Source of the DNA: Mangifera indica
Lineage: Eukaryota > Streptophyta > Magnoliopsida > Sapindales > Anacardiaceae
Reading direction: 5' to 3'
Assembly (NCBI RefSeq): GCF_011075055.1
Contig: NC_058148.1
Coordinates: 14,315,969 to 14,379,968, forward strand
DNA: 64,000 nucleotides
Made by a program: the position numbers and the translations under genes. The notes below the pieces were generated by a model that was given only the letters and a program-made list of their open reading frames with translations, did not search any database and was not told where the DNA came from. Each line of letters starts with the position of its first letter. Positions within the stretch are counted from its first letter, which is position 1. Positions 27,201-38,626 of the stretch are shown here, one piece after another.

Positions 27201-28903
27201 ATTTTGATAAGTATCTCAAAAAAAATAACAATAAAAGATAATAAATAGGCGCGGCCCACACTAAATGGCCTCTGAAATTCCACCGGCGCGCCTGAAACCA
27301 AGAGTCACGTGGGTCCACCACCTTTGTTTTAGTCAACGCTTCCAACCAAATCTAGTTTTTTTTTTTACTTTTTCTTACTTTTAATTTTTTAAAAAGTAAA
27401 TAAATCTTACTCAACAGTAAAGGTAAAACTTCACCAAATAAATGTCACTATTTTTGAGGAAAGCTTTTTTATATTATACACGTATGAACTTGTATTTATT
27501 ATTTTATATATTTTTTCAATAATAAGAAAGTTGTTAATATTTTTTTGAATGTATAATTATAAAGAAAAGGCCTATAATTATATATATTATAATAAACTTC
27601 TCCATGACCCGGAACCTAATCCAATAATTTGAAAATTTCTAGACGTCAATTTTGAAATTCGCTTTTAAATAAATTAAATATTTTAATTAATTTCCTCATA
27701 CGGCAAAAAAAAATATTAAATTAATTAATAAAAATAACGATAGATTCAATCAATTTTACTAAGAGCTCTCTCTCACAAATTTGAATTACGGATACAATAT
27801 TAGTTAAAATTAATTTAAATATTTGTGTTTGAATTAATTTAAATTAAATTATTTTTATTATTATTTGAATTTTAATTAATCAAATATTTAAATTAACTGA
27901 AATTCGACCCTAGATAAGAAGTTATGATCACTTAGTAAAGTTGTTATAATAATTATGAGAGTTGAATCACTTATTCTGTATCAAAATATACATCTTAACA
28001 AAATAATAAAAAATTTAATTGTTATATTATAATATTAAAAAATATCATAAATAATTTTTAAAATTATTAAAATTCTCAAATAGCCTATTATCACATAATC
28101 AAATATCTAAAAATTGTACCCATCAATATATCATACCATATTACAATAAAAATATATAACATAATGTAGATTGTGTAACTTTAAATTAAAAATAAATTAA
28201 TATTTAACCATATAATAATACATAATTTATATATATATATATATATATACTAAAAAAATATATCGAATATTTTCAATATACCTGAAATTTAATAAGTATT
28301 GTCTATGTAATACACTAATAACCATGAAAATACTTAACCAAATAATTAAAAAAAAAATGATAATAATATTATCGAGGGGAAAAATTCTTCTAAGGTTGCT
28401 GTGACTGTAAATGTAAAAGAGTGAATATCGATGAAGAGTTGTTGAAGAGTAAGAAGAAGAAGGCAATTGGAGAAGAATCTGGATGATTAAGCATCAAAAA
28501 CCATACAAGTCGTTTTCAAAAAAACAAACTTCAACTCCCTTGAATTGAAATTCATAAAAGCCTTGGAAATTTACTCTGTTCTTCCTTTCCTTTAACAAAC
28601 GCGCATACGGCACACAATCTGAGTTCACTTTTAAACCTATCTTATTTATTTATGCCATTTTCTTCTTATGAACATCAAATTCAAACCCAGAACAAGAGTG
28701 AGAGATTTTTCTTAGTCTTGTTCTATTTTTTTTTGTCATTCGGTTTCACCATTTTTTTTTTCATTGTTTTATTATTATTCTTTGGTTTGGTTTGGTTTTG
28801 TTTTGTTTTCTGTACTGACTTTGAGTTATCTTCATTGTTTTAGATCGAGTTGCGTTAAAATCTTCGATTTTTTTGGGTAGAGTTATTTATTTCTGGATAA
28901 TCT
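24251..28903. other. Intergenic spacer: STICHEL-like 3' flank and PUB17 upstream region
   Basis: No gene supported. Beyond the 3' UTR the DNA is AT-rich. Around 25580-25930 it is less AT-rich and holds a G-box-like ACACGTGG and several W-box TTGAC motifs. A second G-box (TCACGTGG) and a TAGTCAACG occur near 27305-27340, about 1.6 kb before PUB17. An (AT)n tract lies at about 28229-28249 and a T-rich leader at 28700-28850. The 26930-27160 stretch belongs to the recurrent AAATTTGAATT-type AT-rich repeat. W-boxes upstream of a defence E3 gene are suggestive only. Confidence 0.5.
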
Positions 28904-31057
28904 ATGGCTACAGCGGCAATATTTTCGTCCCTTCGGAGACGGAGATCACCTTCTTTGCAGGCATTCCTGGCCCCGGTTGACTTAACTGATGTGGCTCTTA
29001 TACAGACCCTTGTAAATATTTCATCTGAGCTTGTTTCCTGCTTTTCCAACAAGTCTTTCTTCTTTCAGAGGAAGAATTTTCGTTCTTTGATTCGGAAGAT
29101 CGAGGTTTTTCTTGTGTTATTAGAGTGTTTAAGAGATTCGGGTAATGTTCTTCCTTCAACGGCCATGTTGTGTTTCAAGGAGCTCTATTTGGTTCTTTAC
29201 AGGTGCAAAATATTGCTTGATTATTGTGGACAGTCCAGTAAGTTATGGCTTTTGATTCAAAATCATTCTATTTCGGGGCATTTTCATGATTTGAATCAAG
29301 AAATATCGACCCTTTTGGATGTTTTTCCTGTTAATGATGTTGACTTGAGCGAGGACGTTAGGGAGCAGGTTGACCTTATAAAGACACATGCTAGGAGGGC
29401 TAAATTGTATATAGATGAAAAGGATGATTCATTGAGGGTTAAATTCTTTTATTTTCTTGATGAGTTTGAGAATGGGAAGGTACCAAATCATGTGGAGTTG
29501 CGATCGTTCTTTGTGGATAATTTGGAGATTAAAGACGCTAAGAGTTGTAGAACTGAAATTGAGTTTTTAGAGGAGCAAATTTCTAACCATGAGGGAGATG
29601 TGGAGCCAACAGCTGCTGTCCTTAATGGGTTTGTTGCGGTGACACGATATTGCAGGTTTTTGCTATTCGGGTTCGAGGAAGATGAGGTGAGATTGAGAAT
29701 TGGCAATCAGAAGAAGCCAATAAAAGGGTTGATTTCTCAAGAGATTGCAGATACCTTTTTATCAGTACCAGTACTGAAGGACTTCTGCTGCCCAATATCG
29801 TTGGATTTGATGCATGATCCAGTGATAATTTCAACTGGACAGACTTATGATAGAAGTTCAATTACCCGATGGTTGGAGGAAGGGCATTGTTCTTGTCCAA
29901 AGACGGGGCAAATGCTTGTCCATACCCGCCTTATTCCTAATCGAGCTTTGAGGAATTTAATTGTGCAGTGGTGTGTGGCTCATGGAATTCCATATGACCC
30001 TCCAGAGGCTACAGATACCTCTGCAGATTTTTTTGCTGCGGCTTTGCCTAGTAAAGCTGCAATTGAAGCCAACAAAGCCACGGCAGAGCTTCTCATTGAA
30101 CAGCTAGCTTATGGGTTGCAGGCTGCAAAGACTATGGCTGCACGGGAGATACGCTTATTAGCAAAGACAGGAAAAGAAAACCGTGCTTTTATAGCACAAG
30201 CTGGTGCAATCCCCCATCTCCACAAGCTACTTTCATCTCATGACCCTGTTGCACAAGAGAATTCAGTTACTGCAATGCTTAATCTATCAATTTATGACAA
30301 GAACAAAAGTCGTATCATGGATGAGGAAGGGTGTTTGGCATCTATTGTTGAAGTTCTGAGGTTTGGGCTCACAACAGAAGCTAGGGAAAATGCTGCAGCA
30401 ACATTGTTTAGCCTCTCTGCCGTCCATGACTATAAGAAGATAATAGCTGATGAGAGTGGGGCAGCTGAGGCCTTGGCCCGGTTGTTGAGAGTTGGAACCC
30501 CTAGAGGGAAGAAGGATGCTGTTACTGCTTTATTTAATCTATCTACGCACACAGATAACTGTCTGAGAATGATAGAGGCTGGGGCTGTCGCAGCACTAGT
30601 CGAAGCATTGGGAACTGAAGGGGTTGCAGAGGAAGCAGCAGGTGCATTGGCCTTAATTGTTAGGCAGCAAATTGGGGCTGCAGCTGTGGAGAAAGAGGAA
30701 ATGGCTGTGGCAGGGTTGATTGGAATGATGAGGTGTGGGACACCAAGGGGGAAAGAGAATGCAGTTGCAGCATTACTCGAATTGTGCAGGAGTGGTGGGG
30801 CAGCCACAACCGAGAGAGTTCTTAAGGCACCAGCATTGGCTGGTTTGCTTCAGACTCTGTTGTTTACTGGTACAAAGCGGGCAAGAAGAAAGGCAGCATC
30901 CCTTGCTAGAGTTTTTCAAAGGTGTGAAAATGCTGCTTTGCATTTCAGTGGACTGGGTGTCAGTTATGCATTTTCAGGCAATTCAGCTGCAAGTAGGGAT
31001 TCAAGTTTCACTGGTGATGTCTCCGTACCTATGTCTATGTCTGTGCCTGTTTTGTAA
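28904..31057 (+). CDS. PUB17: U-box/armadillo E3 ubiquitin ligase PUB17
   Basis: Intronless gene for a 717-residue plant U-box protein, clearly the PUB17 (tobacco ACRE276) type. The family attaches ubiquitin to substrates and PUB17/ACRE276 promotes pathogen-triggered hypersensitive cell death. The start MATAAIFSSLRRRRSPSL and the end SVPMSMSVPVL match the family. Domain order: U-box N-terminal domain at about 20-280; U-box at about 290-363, with CCPISLDLMHDPVIIS, TGQTYDRSSI and GHCSCPKTGQ (no zinc ligands needed, U-box fold); then armadillo repeats from about 395 to 685 (REIRLLAKTGKENRAFIAQA, ENSVTAMLNLSIYDKNKSRI, ENAAATLFSLSAVH, KKDAVTALFNLSTH, KENAVAALLELCRSGG). No lesions were seen. Neighbourhood with ERD2 fits Arabidopsis, where as I recall ERD2 and PUB17 are adjacent; here the STICHEL-like gene lies between. 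Confidence 0.96.
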   Translation: MATAAIFSSLRRRRSPSLQAFLAPVDLTDVALIQTLVNISSELVSCFSNKSFFFQRKNFRSLIRKIEVFLVLLECLRDSGNVLPSTAMLCFKELYLVLYRCKILLDYCGQSSKLWLLIQNHSISGHFHDLNQEISTLLDVFPVNDVDLSEDVREQVDLIKTHARRAKLYIDEKDDSLRVKFFYFLDEFENGKVPNHVELRSFFVDNLEIKDAKSCRTEIEFLEEQISNHEGDVEPTAAVLNGFVAVTRYCRFLLFGFEEDEVRLRIGNQKKPIKGLISQEIADTFLSVPVLKDFCCPISLDLMHDPVIISTGQTYDRSSITRWLEEGHCSCPKTGQMLVHTRLIPNRALRNLIVQWCVAHGIPYDPPEATDTSADFFAAALPSKAAIEANKATAELLIEQLAYGLQAAKTMAAREIRLLAKTGKENRAFIAQAGAIPHLHKLLSSHDPVAQENSVTAMLNLSIYDKNKSRIMDEEGCLASIVEVLRFGLTTEARENAAATLFSLSAVHDYKKIIADESGAAEALARLLRVGTPRGKKDAVTALFNLSTHTDNCLRMIEAGAVAALVEALGTEGVAEEAAGALALIVRQQIGAAAVEKEEMAVAGLIGMMRCGTPRGKENAVAALLELCRSGGAATTERVLKAPALAGLLQTLLFTGTKRARRKAASLARVFQRCENAALHFSGLGVSYAFSGNSAASRDSSFTGDVSVPMSMSVPVL

Positions 31058-33286
31058 TAGTAAACAGCCACTCTTGTGGTGTTGTCTTCCCTACTTATAT
31101 ATGTTCACATTTTTGTTGGTAATAGTTACAAATTCTTTCACTGAAATTTCAGGTTATGATAAAAATTAAAGTTATAGCAATACCATACTTGTTTTGAATG
31201 AATGACAAATGTTCTAGAGCCCTTTCAAATTTTAACAAGTAATGCTTATTGATTTAGAAACTTAATATTAAAGGACTCAACATAAATGTCAGCAGTTTAC
31301 AGATGCTCAAGAAACAGGCTCTTTTTCAGATTGTTCTTCTACTTTGTTCAGTAGTTTTGTGAATTAAATATACTTGAGAAAGATCCAAATATTGATTATA
31401 TGACTGCATATTTAGCTTCTGGCTGGCCCTAAGGCTAATTGTATGACGTTATATGGCTGAACTGATTGGTCTTGTACTATCTTGCATATTTCCTCATTCA
31501 GTGAGAGTCCTAAAAAGATGCTGAGGATCTTGTTATGATCTGAATGGCATAATTTACTTGTATTAACCCTTCACATGTGATGAAAGAGTGCATATAGGAA
31601 TCTAGATGGTAAAAAAAGAGGGCTTAGATCCTCTTAATGTTAAAAAAAATCACAAGAATAAGGCATATTTCTGCTGAGAATTGCTTTATGGAGATTCTAA
31701 GGAAAGGCTAGAATAAATTTCAATAATGGGAAGCTTACTGGCGATCAACCTAGTGGTTGTCATTTTCAGTAATCCTATTTAGAAACCAAGTTTTGTTCTA
31801 TCACCGATTCTAGAGGATCCTGAGACGATGTCAATCTCTCTGGCCTACTAAACTCCAATGGCTGGTGCATGCCAGACCTGCATCAACTTGCTGAAGTTGC
31901 ATCAAAAAGTTGCAGTAGTAAAGGATATGGTCAACATGATAATGAAGTACATACTTTATGCTTTTTAGTGAATTGAACTCAATTCTAATGGCCCAGGCAT
32001 ATTGTGATTCGTCTATATAAATACATATAAACAGAGCTTTGTGAGTTTAAGATGCCCATTTGAGTCCACTCTTTGGGGAAATATGACATTGAGAAGAATC
32101 TTGTTGCAATTGAGAGTTCCGAAAATGGTTGGATGTGGTGGGGCAAAAGCATTCACCATCAGCCATGTGATTTAAAGGATTAAGATTGAATGGCAGACAG
32201 ACAAAGTGGGATCACAAGCAGGCCGTTTAGTTGGGAAATAATTGGAGATAACCACAAAGATAGAAATGTGATGGTAGTGGTGGTGGTGAGAGTGGTAGTT
32301 GAACCCTATTTAACAAAGTATGACCATCAAATTGATAAACTCCGAAGAGATTAGTTTAACAATAACAACCTATTATTAATGTTTTTTACTCTAATACAGA
32401 CATATCAAAAGGTGTTAATATGTGTACTAAAGTTTATTTGTGAGAGTTTGAAGTCAAATTTAAGTCTTTTAATTCTATACTTGAGATTTCGTATTTTTGT
32501 CAGTTATTTTACCGTGGTAAGTAGCTTGATACATATTTGGAATATAGGGTTTGATAAAATGGTCTGAAGAAAGTTCCTAAATGGGGTTGGTGGTAGTCAA
32601 TCTCAATTGCCCTAGTCACAAGTTTGAAGTTAGTAATATGTCACATGACAATGCAATTGTGGCTTCCCTATTGCCTCTCTACCTGTTCTTGAGGGATTTG
32701 GTTATAGACTAGTCATCAACTTCAGGGCAAAACAAAACAAAACTAGGTAGATGATATTTGTGACTATTATCTTTTAATCGGTTGTGCACTTCTGAAGATT
32801 AACTATTCTTTTCTTTCAATTTTAAACTTTGAAGATTGTTTGATCATAAATGAGATATTTGATTTTGTATTGTACATACTATGTGTTATATATATGAATA
32901 GATTTAAGTCGATTCGATTCGGTTCGAACAAATCAAACTTGAGTTAAAATTTTTTCTCAATAATTTGGTTAATTTATCTTTCCGATGATTTTCTTTAATA
33001 ATACTATTTATCTTATTAACATCTTTTTAATGATATTATACATCAATTTAAATAATTTTAAGCTTGAGCTAAAATCCTAGAATCAGCCCAACTCAAATTT
33101 AACACTTACATGTTTATCTCACTAAAAAATTATTTCTATAAAATATCGTTAGTATCATTGCAAATTACAGAATGGAGTGGTTTTATCTATAATTGGCACA
33201 GCTGGGTATAAATAAACAAGCAGAGCAATTTATGATTTAAGCTAAAATAAATTTATAAAATATTCTTGAGAAAACTTAACAAATGA
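31058..33286. other. Intergenic spacer between PUB17 and tRNA-Glu
   Basis: The 3' UTR of PUB17 probably occupies the first few hundred bases. The rest has no recognisable gene. A GTG-rich stretch lies at 32270-32300 and copy 2 of the dispersed repeat at 32420-32522. Sequence from about 32900 to 33100 shows the recurrent AT-rich spacer repeat vocabulary. Confidence 0.5.
32420..32522 (+). repeat. Dispersed repeat, copy 2
   Basis: Same-orientation partner of 4438-4540, about 70 percent identical by eye over roughly 100 bases. Both copies sit in spacers. No coding potential or terminal structure was recognised. Confidence 0.5.
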
Positions 33287-33358
33287 TCCGTTGTCGTCCA
33301 GCGGTTAGGATATCTGGCTTTCACCCAGGAGACCCGGGTTCGATTCCCGGCAACGGAA
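33287..33358 (+). tRNA. tRNA-Glu (anticodon UUC)
   Basis: A 72-base gene with a perfect acceptor stem (TCCGTTG at 33287-33293 with CAACGGA at 33351-33357) and discriminator A at 33358. The anticodon stem TCTGG/CCAGG encloses the loop CTTTCAC with anticodon TTC at 33320-33322. The T arm is CCGGG-TTCGATT-CCCGG. It matches the nuclear plant tRNA-Glu(UUC), not the plastid trnE. A T-rich stretch (TTTTTC, then seven T) directly downstream can terminate RNA polymerase III. Confidence 0.97.
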
Positions 33359-34112
33359 ATTTTTCATTTTTTTAAATTTATTTTTTCTGTTTTAAAATAT
33401 TACTTTTTCAATATTTTATTAAATTTATATTTTAAGATTTTTTTTTTTTCTAAAATAAACTTGATAACTTGAAGACAATATAAAGTTTTCCCTAAAAAAT
33501 TTATAATGTGAAGATAATTTTTTTTCTTTTGATTAAGGGAATTCATTCTACTTTTTCTTTAAAAAAAATTCATAATTTGTGATCACCATGCACCCCAACC
33601 GAGCAGAATGTTTAAAAATACCATACAATAGTAAAGAGGGGTGAATTGAGAGTGAGTACAAGAGTGAGAGTGTGTATATATATAAATTTAGTTAGTTCGG
33701 ATCAAATTTAAAATTAAATTATTTTCAAATTAAATTCAAAACTCAATTCGTCAATATCAAACTGATTTTGAATTGGTTCTTTTGTGGTCTTTGAATTAAC
33801 TCTTTTGTAATTAATAGAGATGCTTGGTATATGAACCCTTAACAGCATTGCTTATGAATGTGTTGTTTATGGAGATGCCTTGTATATTTTGTTAAATTTG
33901 TACAAGTTCAATTACGTGCATCTTTTATGGTTCATTATGGAGATTCAGCCTGCAAATTTTTGCAGCAGAAAATTCTGATTGAGAAATTTTCTTGATATGT
34001 TGAAAAGAATGGCAGAAATCCTTCGGATTGAAGCTGAAGAAACTCACTTTACAATTAATTCATATTTTGATTTGCACCTAATCTCTCTCTCTCTTTCTGT
34101 ATCATTGCATAT
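33359..34112. other. Spacer between tRNA-Glu and a broken minus-strand gene
   Basis: AT-rich, with T runs and a short (TA)n near 33676-33685. No gene supported. The right-hand 200 bases would be the 3' flank of the pseudogene that follows. Confidence 0.5.
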
Positions 34113-35875
34113 TCATTGATTTGATACAAGGATATCGAAGTCACTGAACAGTCCGCTCAGCAACTTGATCCGGGTCTTTGAAAATTTCAGTTCCTAAATC
34201 AATAGACCTCCATTGCCTTCTAGCTGGAGGAGTACTAGGATCCTGATAAAAATATAAGGACCGAGACAATCTTCCTACATCAAGTTCCCAAGTCCTTGGA
34301 TCACCAATCCAACCTTCTCCTTGCCTGGTAGGATAGCCATAAACACCCGAACGGGATGCGGCAAAATTTGCAATATTTCCTGAGGCTGAGGATTGTTGTA
34401 TGGATCACATAAAGTGTTAGGCATTTTAGGATACTCTGCATTTCCAGGGGAGCAATACAAGTGATAAGCAGCTAAGGGAAGCAGGCAGTGCGGTTGCGAT
34501 GTACGCGTGTTCCATCAGGGAAAGTATGGCACGGTGGACATATGCTAAGATGGTCAGGATGGCACCATGAAGTTGTGTTGGGATTTACGATCATTTCACT
34601 GTATCTAGTAACATCTGATGTTACATTGCCATCACAAGGTTGTCCATTGTTCTTCCAACAACTGCCAATGTCCATTAGGTAGAATTGGCTGCTAGGACCT
34701 CCACTTTTGATCACATTTATAGTGAACCTTACTTTAAAGTTTGGTGATTCTGGAATCTGCAAAATACATCTGGGATTTTACTGATTGTTCAACAACCTAA
34801 ATTGCTTGTTCGAAAAGTTACAAATTTGAAGAAAATTCTTCTATAAAGCGAAATTGAAGTGAAAATAACTTACCATCTTAGACATACCCTTGGTGGGATA
34901 ACGGTAGCCACCAGAGAGCTCCTTCGTGGCATCTGACCTGAAGTAAAGCATCAACCATGGATACTTTGTTGAAGTCCTCAAGACATGATGAAAAACCCAA
35001 CTTCCTTTTCCGACTTCCTTCTCCCAATCCACAGAATGGTAAGAAATGTTACCCACTAATCCTTTACTCAAATCATTATTCAAATCCCATGAGCCATAAA
35101 ACCGTCCATTAAGAGTAGTCCTATTTGGTCCTTATAATGTGGTGTAGTCATGATATATCAATGGTTGATTCATGCACCTTTTCTAAAGCAAGGGAACCCT
35201 TTATCAAGGCCAAATGGCCCAACTTTATACCCATTTTTAGGACACTTGGCTGCAGTAGTGTCCATGTTACCACTCTTGAGCATGATCGTCCAGAATTGCC
35301 AAGGAATTGGGTTGTCTTTAACTTCACATTTGGATCCCAAATAGAGTTCCTTCTCTGCAGCATAGAGGTCTGCATTGAATAAGGCATCTGGTTGCAATCC
35401 AAGAAAAGGGTCTCCAATTCCTAGCTTGTTGTCTGCCTCTGTCACCCTGTGGACCAATATGAAGGGCAGCATGTTGCAAATGGAACAGTTTTTTTCTACA
35501 CATAAATTAATTGCCAAACATAAGGATAAAATGTAAAGAATGACTATTTGTTCTACATTGCAGAAGAAAAATTGCAGCAAGTCTGGTAATTAATCAATTA
35601 AAAAGTGGGAACTTACCATTTGACTGTGGAGAAGCCTTGTTTATGTCAAAGCAATCCGCAGCTCTTGGACTTCCCATATGAGGAACTTCTTCTCCTACCT
35701 CATTGCATTGATTCCATGACTCAATGGCTAATCTTAGGCTATCCCTTCTCATTCCTGGATCGCCTACGGCTGATATATACTCAGTTTCAGCACTTGCATG
35801 CCAACCATTGCAAAGAAAAACCAGAACTAGATATACAGCAAAAGAAATGCTCCATGGTTTTCTGAGTTTAGCCAT
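34113..35875 (-). pseudogene. Broken secreted plant protein gene (DUF7705-type family) with one stop and at least four frameshifts
   Basis: The coding outline is 35617-35875, 34874-35438 and 34113-34756. The start MAKLRKPWSISFAVYLVLVF is a signal peptide, followed by ISAVGDPGMRRDSLRLAIES and a cysteine-rich ectodomain (SQFYLMDIGSCWKNNGQPC, SSRLYFYQDP-like end). I recall this as a plant-wide family annotated DUF7705; its function is unknown. Lesions: a 1-nt loss near 35176 (after CFRKG); an in-frame TAA at 35132-35134; a 1-nt loss near 34474 (the frame stops at TAG although the peptide resumes in another frame); a 1-nt loss near 34350; and a 1-nt gain near 34146. Two conserved TGG (Trp) codons appear as CGG. 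Peptide similarity continues through all breaks, so decay is recent, or the assembly is poor here. The exon 1/2 join is uncertain. Confidence 0.85.
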
Positions 35876-35910
35876 TGATGATATTTCAAGCTAAGTTGAG
35901 ATGAAGAACA

Positions 35911-35918
35911 TTTTTATA
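35911..35918 (-). promoter_or_regulatory. TATA-like box of the broken gene
   Basis: TATAAAAA on the minus strand, 36 bases upstream of the pseudogene ATG at 35875. The position is close for a TATA box and would imply a very short leader, so this is only a candidate. Confidence 0.3.
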
Positions 35919-36070
35919 ACAAAGTTTTTGTGCTTTTTATGTATGAAACAATCAATAAATAATGAGACTTATTTAATTAAAACTTTGTGGAGTTTGCTTT
36001 AAAATTTTTTGTTCCTACTTTTGAAAGGCATAGCACTTACTCTTATCTTAAATGCCTTTCTCATACTGAT

Positions 36071-36212
36071 TGTTAGGTGTAAGTAAAGCTGTGCAGCACT
36101 AATATATCATTACTTTTTCCTAATTTTGCCATTTGTTGGGTGCAAATTCTGTATTTAGAAGGTAGTTTGATGCTTGAGCATTTGTTAGTCCTTGACTTTC
36201 CTACCAGAAAAG
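36071..36212. repeat. Diverged direct repeat, copy A
   Basis: Shares with 36478-36604, in the same order and orientation, TGTTAGGTG, AGCACTA, GGGTGCAA, and a roughly 52-base core containing GTTTGATGCTT and CTTGACTTTCCTACCAGAAA. The copies are about 400 bases apart in the upstream region of the broken secreted-protein gene. Confidence 0.65.
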
Positions 36213-36477
36213 AAAAGGGCTAGCCCATCTCTTTCAGAAGTTCAACTTTTCCACAAGGGAATTTACTGCTTCCACATAATAAGAGATAATATTGGCCAAA
36301 CAATGTATTGAATGGATTTGAAAATGAAGCATTATCTACACTTTTGGTAGTCCATAAGTTTTTCAAGAAGGGAAGTTAATAAGATCTTCATAACTCATAC
36401 TTTATTCTTACTGCTAATGGCTTGAACATACTATTAAAGTCCAATTTAATAAATTTATGGCTCTTTAATTTCTAAGT

Positions 36478-36604
36478 GTTAGGTGAACTGCAGTCAAATC
36501 AAGCACTATAGTTAATTCCTTATGGGTGCAATGCAATTTCTAAATCATAGAGGGCGGTTTGATGCTTAAGCTTTTTTGTTGATCTTGACTTTCCTACCAG
36601 AAAG
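36478..36604. repeat. Diverged direct repeat, copy B
   Basis: Partner of 36071-36212. The last 52 bases align at about 80 percent identity by eye. It suggests an old local duplication; no coding content was seen in either copy. Confidence 0.65.
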
Positions 36605-37200
36605 AACAATGACAAACCCGGTTATCTTTACAGAAATCTTTGATTTCTGCTATCTAACTTTTACCATCTCTGTTTTTACTGGCTTAATTTCAATAATGTT
36701 CTTGATTACAATAATATTTCTTTTTATTGCTAAGCATATAAAATGCATATTCTGATTTGAACTAAAAATTGAAGAAAACAGTACAGGAGCGGTTAGGATG
36801 AAAGACTTGACATTTGTGAGCCTCAGGATTAAGATATAATGGTTTTCTTTTAACCATAGTGATACTTCCATTATTCATGAAGTTAGAGCAAAGTTAGGAT
36901 TCTGTACTTGAGGTGTAAACCATCCTAGGAGGCTGATTCCAGAACCATTACTGAAGTATTTTTCACCCAAAATATGTTTACTTAATTGAGATAATTCAAG
37001 ATTTTAAAAGTCAAATCATAAGAAAAACTAAAGAGTTAACTGGGTTTTCTTCTTATATTCTGTTCATGAATTAGCCTTTCTCTTTTGTTTTGGCTCTTGC
37101 TATCGCCATTGTAAAATTAGCCAATATGTATATTCAGACGAAGAAGTGCCTGTAATAAAATGAGAAACTTTCCAATTTGTAAAATTTAGACTTTAAAAGA

Positions 37201-37203
<3 letters not shown>

Positions 37204-37247
<44 letters not shown>
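37204..37247. repeat. (AT)22 microsatellite in a palindrome
   Basis: A 44-base perfect AT alternation is flanked by GATTC on the left and GAATG on the right, so the palindrome extends a few bases past the repeat. Confidence 0.95.
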
Positions 37248-37250
<3 letters not shown>

Positions 37251-38626
37251 TGAAGAACCCCACCCGAATTGGACGGTCCCTTTAGGACGAAATTAATCAC
37301 ACTGAGTAAGTTAAACTATGAATTTAATGACTGATTCCATAACCATTGAATTGAATAAATTAAGAATTTCATTTTGGTATGTTATAAAAAAATACTTGAA
37401 CTCATGCCTAACTTTTAAAGATAATTGTTATCAAGCCTACGTAGATATTTTTCAAATGAGAAATGACTTACCGAAAAATGTAAAAATGCAAGTTGTTTGT
37501 GTGTTGTTACATCAGTATAGAGGGGAACCCATTGAAGCTGGCAGAAAACAGAGCCAAAAAAGAAACTGATTTTGATTAAAAATTATTGAGTTTTGTAACA
37601 TCTGATCCAACAGATTGGCCTATTATGTTTTGTCATTTTAAATCGATATGAGATATCAATAATATCTCTTTTATTTTTTATCAATGTAGGATGGTTTAAT
37701 ATGGTAAGTTCTCTCTTTGAGCCACTGCGAGGTATGATCTGAAGTAGTTTAGAGTAGTTGGGGTGAGTATGTTCTAGCTAGCCCAATCCAACCTATAAGA
37801 TTTCTTCGGCTACTGCAGAGAATCTGAACCGAAGTTTGACTAAAAGAAGACGACCAAAGGTAGAAAAGCCGAAAAGCAAAAGAGGGAACAACAAAACAAT
37901 CAATTTGATTTTAGTACCAAAGACAAGGAAATGATTAAAGAAAAAAAAACATCTCTGAATCACTAAAATCATACAAAAAAGAGAGGACTGTCTGTCAGCC
38001 TTAATCATCTAATATTGAACAAAATAGACAGCCAGCCAATGGAGAAGTCTTGAGGTAATTTGGGAGAAAAAAGAGAAGTGGACATCTGGGTTTAACTGAG
38101 TTTCTGATCAATGTACTTAGGTTGTTACTTAACTTGAGCTGCAGAAATAGGGTCCCTTCCTTGGCATAAATTTCCATCCAGGTACAAATCATAAAGTATA
38201 AAAAATAGTGTTACGTGCATAAATAATATATATAATTTTTTATATATATAATAACATGTTATTATATGATTTGATAGTTTTAAATTAGAGATAAAACAAC
38301 ATTTAATTATATGAGAATATGTCATTTTTTGTGTATATAATTTTATTAAATCAGAAAAAGGTGGCCAAAGGGGTCACATGAATTTGAGCGGTTCTTTCTT
38401 TTAAACCCCAAAAACAAAAGGCAAGAAAAATATCAGTAAACACAAAAAAACCAGTAAGAATCCGCCACTTACCTATTTATCAGCCCAACTGCCCCATAAC
38501 TGCTAGACCTTATTCAGTTTTCTGAATGTGATCAACATCAACATCAACTCGTCATGTGATCGTCTCCTTCTTCAAACAGTTCCCATTTGGAGAATTAACT
38601 CACTTATCTCTGTTAGCCATAAGATA
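37251..38626. other. Spacer and upstream region of the OFP5-like gene
   Basis: No gene was recognised. A short plus-strand frame at 37318-37569 has no known domain. AT-rich segments occur at 38200-38340. The last 150 bases before the ATG at 38627 are probably the OFP leader. Confidence 0.5.

Noticed and set aside
33287..33358. Plastid-derived trnE insertion
   Set aside because: The sequence is the nuclear tRNA-Glu(UUC) type, not the plastid one.
35131..35177. A 47-base intron with GT-AG ends in the secreted-protein gene
   Set aside because: Too short for a plant intron, and translation of the interval in another frame gives family sequence (CMNQPLIYHDYT), so a frameshift plus stop explains it better.
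38200..38345. MITE based on AT-rich symmetry (also 45440-45590)
   Set aside because: Similarity between the two and to 54120-54200 is weak and may be composition only; no terminal repeats or target duplication found.
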